7,043 nucleotides of DNA from NCBI GenBank assembly GCA_003557825.1, contig PWNM01000095.1, forward strand, positions 1 to 7,043, written 5' to 3'. A program made the translations under genes and the position numbers. Shown piece after piece: positions 6,132 through 7,043 of the stretch (positions are counted from its first letter, which is position 1; the number at the start of each line of letters is the position of its first letter). The DNA is from Candidatus Hydrogenedentota bacterium. Lineage in GTDB: Bacteria > Hydrogenedentota > Hydrogenedentia > Hydrogenedentales > SLHB01. The notes beneath the pieces were generated by a model, which was not told the DNA's origin, searched no databases, and saw nothing but the letters and a program-made list of their open reading frames with translations.

Positions 6132-7043
6132 ATGGATACAAACCCCCTTTCTCCAGAGCTACTGGAAAAGATGGATGCCTATTGGCAAGCCGCCAACTAT
6201 TTGTCGGTTGGTCAAATATACCTTTACGACAATCCCCTGTTGAAGGAACCGCTAAGCCGGGAGCATATCAAACCCCGCCGTCTTGGGCACTGGGGCACAA
6301 CGCCTGGATTGAACTTCATTTACGTCCACCTGAACCGCATAATCAAGGAGCGTGATCTGAGCGTCATCTATGTCACCGGTCCTGGTCATGGCGGGCCGGG
6401 ACTCGTCGCCAATGCGTATTTGGAAAAGACCTATAGCGAAGTTTATCCCAATGTGTCGCAAGATGAAGACGGCCTAAAACGACTGTTCAAACAGTTCTCG
6501 TTTCCAGGCGGTATCCCAAGCCACGTCGCCCCGGAAACACCCGGTTCAATTCACGAAGGAGGCGAGCTTGGCTATTCACTGTCTCATGCTTACGGGGCGG
6601 CTTTCGATAATCCGGACCTGCTCGTCGCGTGCGTCGTGGGCGACGGGGAAGCGGAGACCGGTCCATTGGCCACGAGCTGGCATTCCAACAAATTCCTCAA
6701 TCCGGTTCACGACGGCGCCGTGTTGCCGATTCTTCATTTGAATGGCTATAAAATCGCCGGTCCCACCGTATTGGCGCGCATTTCCCACGAAGAACTGGAA
6801 GCGCTCTTCCGAGGTTATGGGTATACCCCCTATTTCGTCGAAGGGGACGACCCCAAGGAAATGCATGCCCTCATGGCTGCTACTCTCGATAAAGCCGTAG
6901 AGGAGATTCACGGTATTCAACAGGAAGCCCGGGAACATGGTTTCAAGAAACGCCCCCGCTGGCCGATGATTATCCTGCGAACACCGAAGGGGTGGACCGG
7001 CCCGAAGTTCGTGGACAACGAAGCCACGGAAGGCACGTGGCGC
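6132..7043 (+). CDS. xfp: Xylulose-5-phosphate/fructose-6-phosphate phosphoketolase, N-terminal part
   Basis: This thiamine-diphosphate enzyme cleaves xylulose 5-phosphate (and in many members fructose 6-phosphate) with phosphate. The products are acetyl phosphate plus glyceraldehyde 3-phosphate or erythrose 4-phosphate. It is the key step of the phosphoketolase pathway, and acetate kinase or phosphotransacetylase normally use the product. The window holds 304 residues of a protein that is usually about 790-830 long; the frame is intact and runs off the right edge. Visible motifs are LGHWGTTPGLNF (51-62), GPGHGGPGLVANAYLE (83-98), FSFPGGIPSH (122-131), the first family signature EGGELGY (142-148) and the second signature and cofactor-binding GDGEAETGP (170-178), followed by TSWHSNKFLNP. 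ATG 6132 is chosen from the strong AAGGAG at 6117-6122; an in-frame ATG at 6102 is less likely. The long leader and upstream hairpin suggest a transcription unit separate from mrfAB. Confidence 0.95.
   Translation, partial: MDTNPLSPELLEKMDAYWQAANYLSVGQIYLYDNPLLKEPLSREHIKPRRLGHWGTTPGLNFIYVHLNRIIKERDLSVIYVTGPGHGGPGLVANAYLEKTYSEVYPNVSQDEDGLKRLFKQFSFPGGIPSHVAPETPGSIHEGGELGYSLSHAYGAAFDNPDLLVACVVGDGEAETGPLATSWHSNKFLNPVHDGAVLPILHLNGYKIAGPTVLARISHEELEALFRGYGYTPYFVEGDDPKEMHALMAATLDKAVEEIHGIQQEAREHGFKKRPRWPMIILRTPKGWTGPKFVDNEATEGTWR

Noticed and set aside
6071..6355. Plus-strand ORF of 94 codons spanning the xfp leader and start
   Set aside because: It overlaps the xfp coding sequence in another frame, has no ribosome binding site and its translation is unlike a folded protein. 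The xfp frame has clear family motifs.

Overview
The window is ordinary, densely coded bacterial chromosome. All recognisable genes lie on the plus strand. By eye the coding DNA is moderately GC-rich, and the two longest intergenic stretches are visibly more AT-rich. There are no RNA genes, insertion sequences, CRISPR arrays or phage genes that I can see. The organism cannot be named from the sequence. The proteins look like those of a bacterium outside the Firmicutes (a PVC-group, Hydrogenedentes-like or deltaproteobacterial origin would fit), but this is a weak inference.

Layout: (1) 3-854, the C-terminal part of a polytopic membrane protein whose frame runs off the left edge; its last two helices resemble the end of DUF2339 proteins. 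(2) 847-2157, a CCA-adding tRNA nucleotidyltransferase with an HD domain, overlapping gene 1 by 8 bases. (3) A 56-base gap with a good candidate promoter (extended -10) and an overlapping palindrome that resembles a LexA box. (4) 2217-4514, an MrfA/YprA/Hrq1-type superfamily 2 helicase with a C-terminal DUF1998 cysteine cluster. (5) 4587-5903, an MrfB/YprB-type DEDDh exonuclease with a TPR-like C-terminus. (6) A 228-base intergenic region with a hairpin just after gene 5 and an AT-rich leader. (7) 6132 to the right edge, the first 304 residues of a xylulose-5-phosphate/fructose-6-phosphate phosphoketolase.

The most informative unit is the helicase-nuclease pair. In Bacillus subtilis, MrfA and MrfB act together in a UvrABC-independent excision pathway for mitomycin C-type DNA damage. 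Here the two genes are adjacent and in the same order, with every catalytic motif visible, so the same kind of two-protein lesion processing is likely. The possible LexA-like site in front of mrfA would make the pair damage-inducible, but that remains a hypothesis. The tRNA-maturation gene upstream and the carbon-metabolism gene downstream look like unrelated neighbours. I did not find convincing evidence of a wholly undescribed system.
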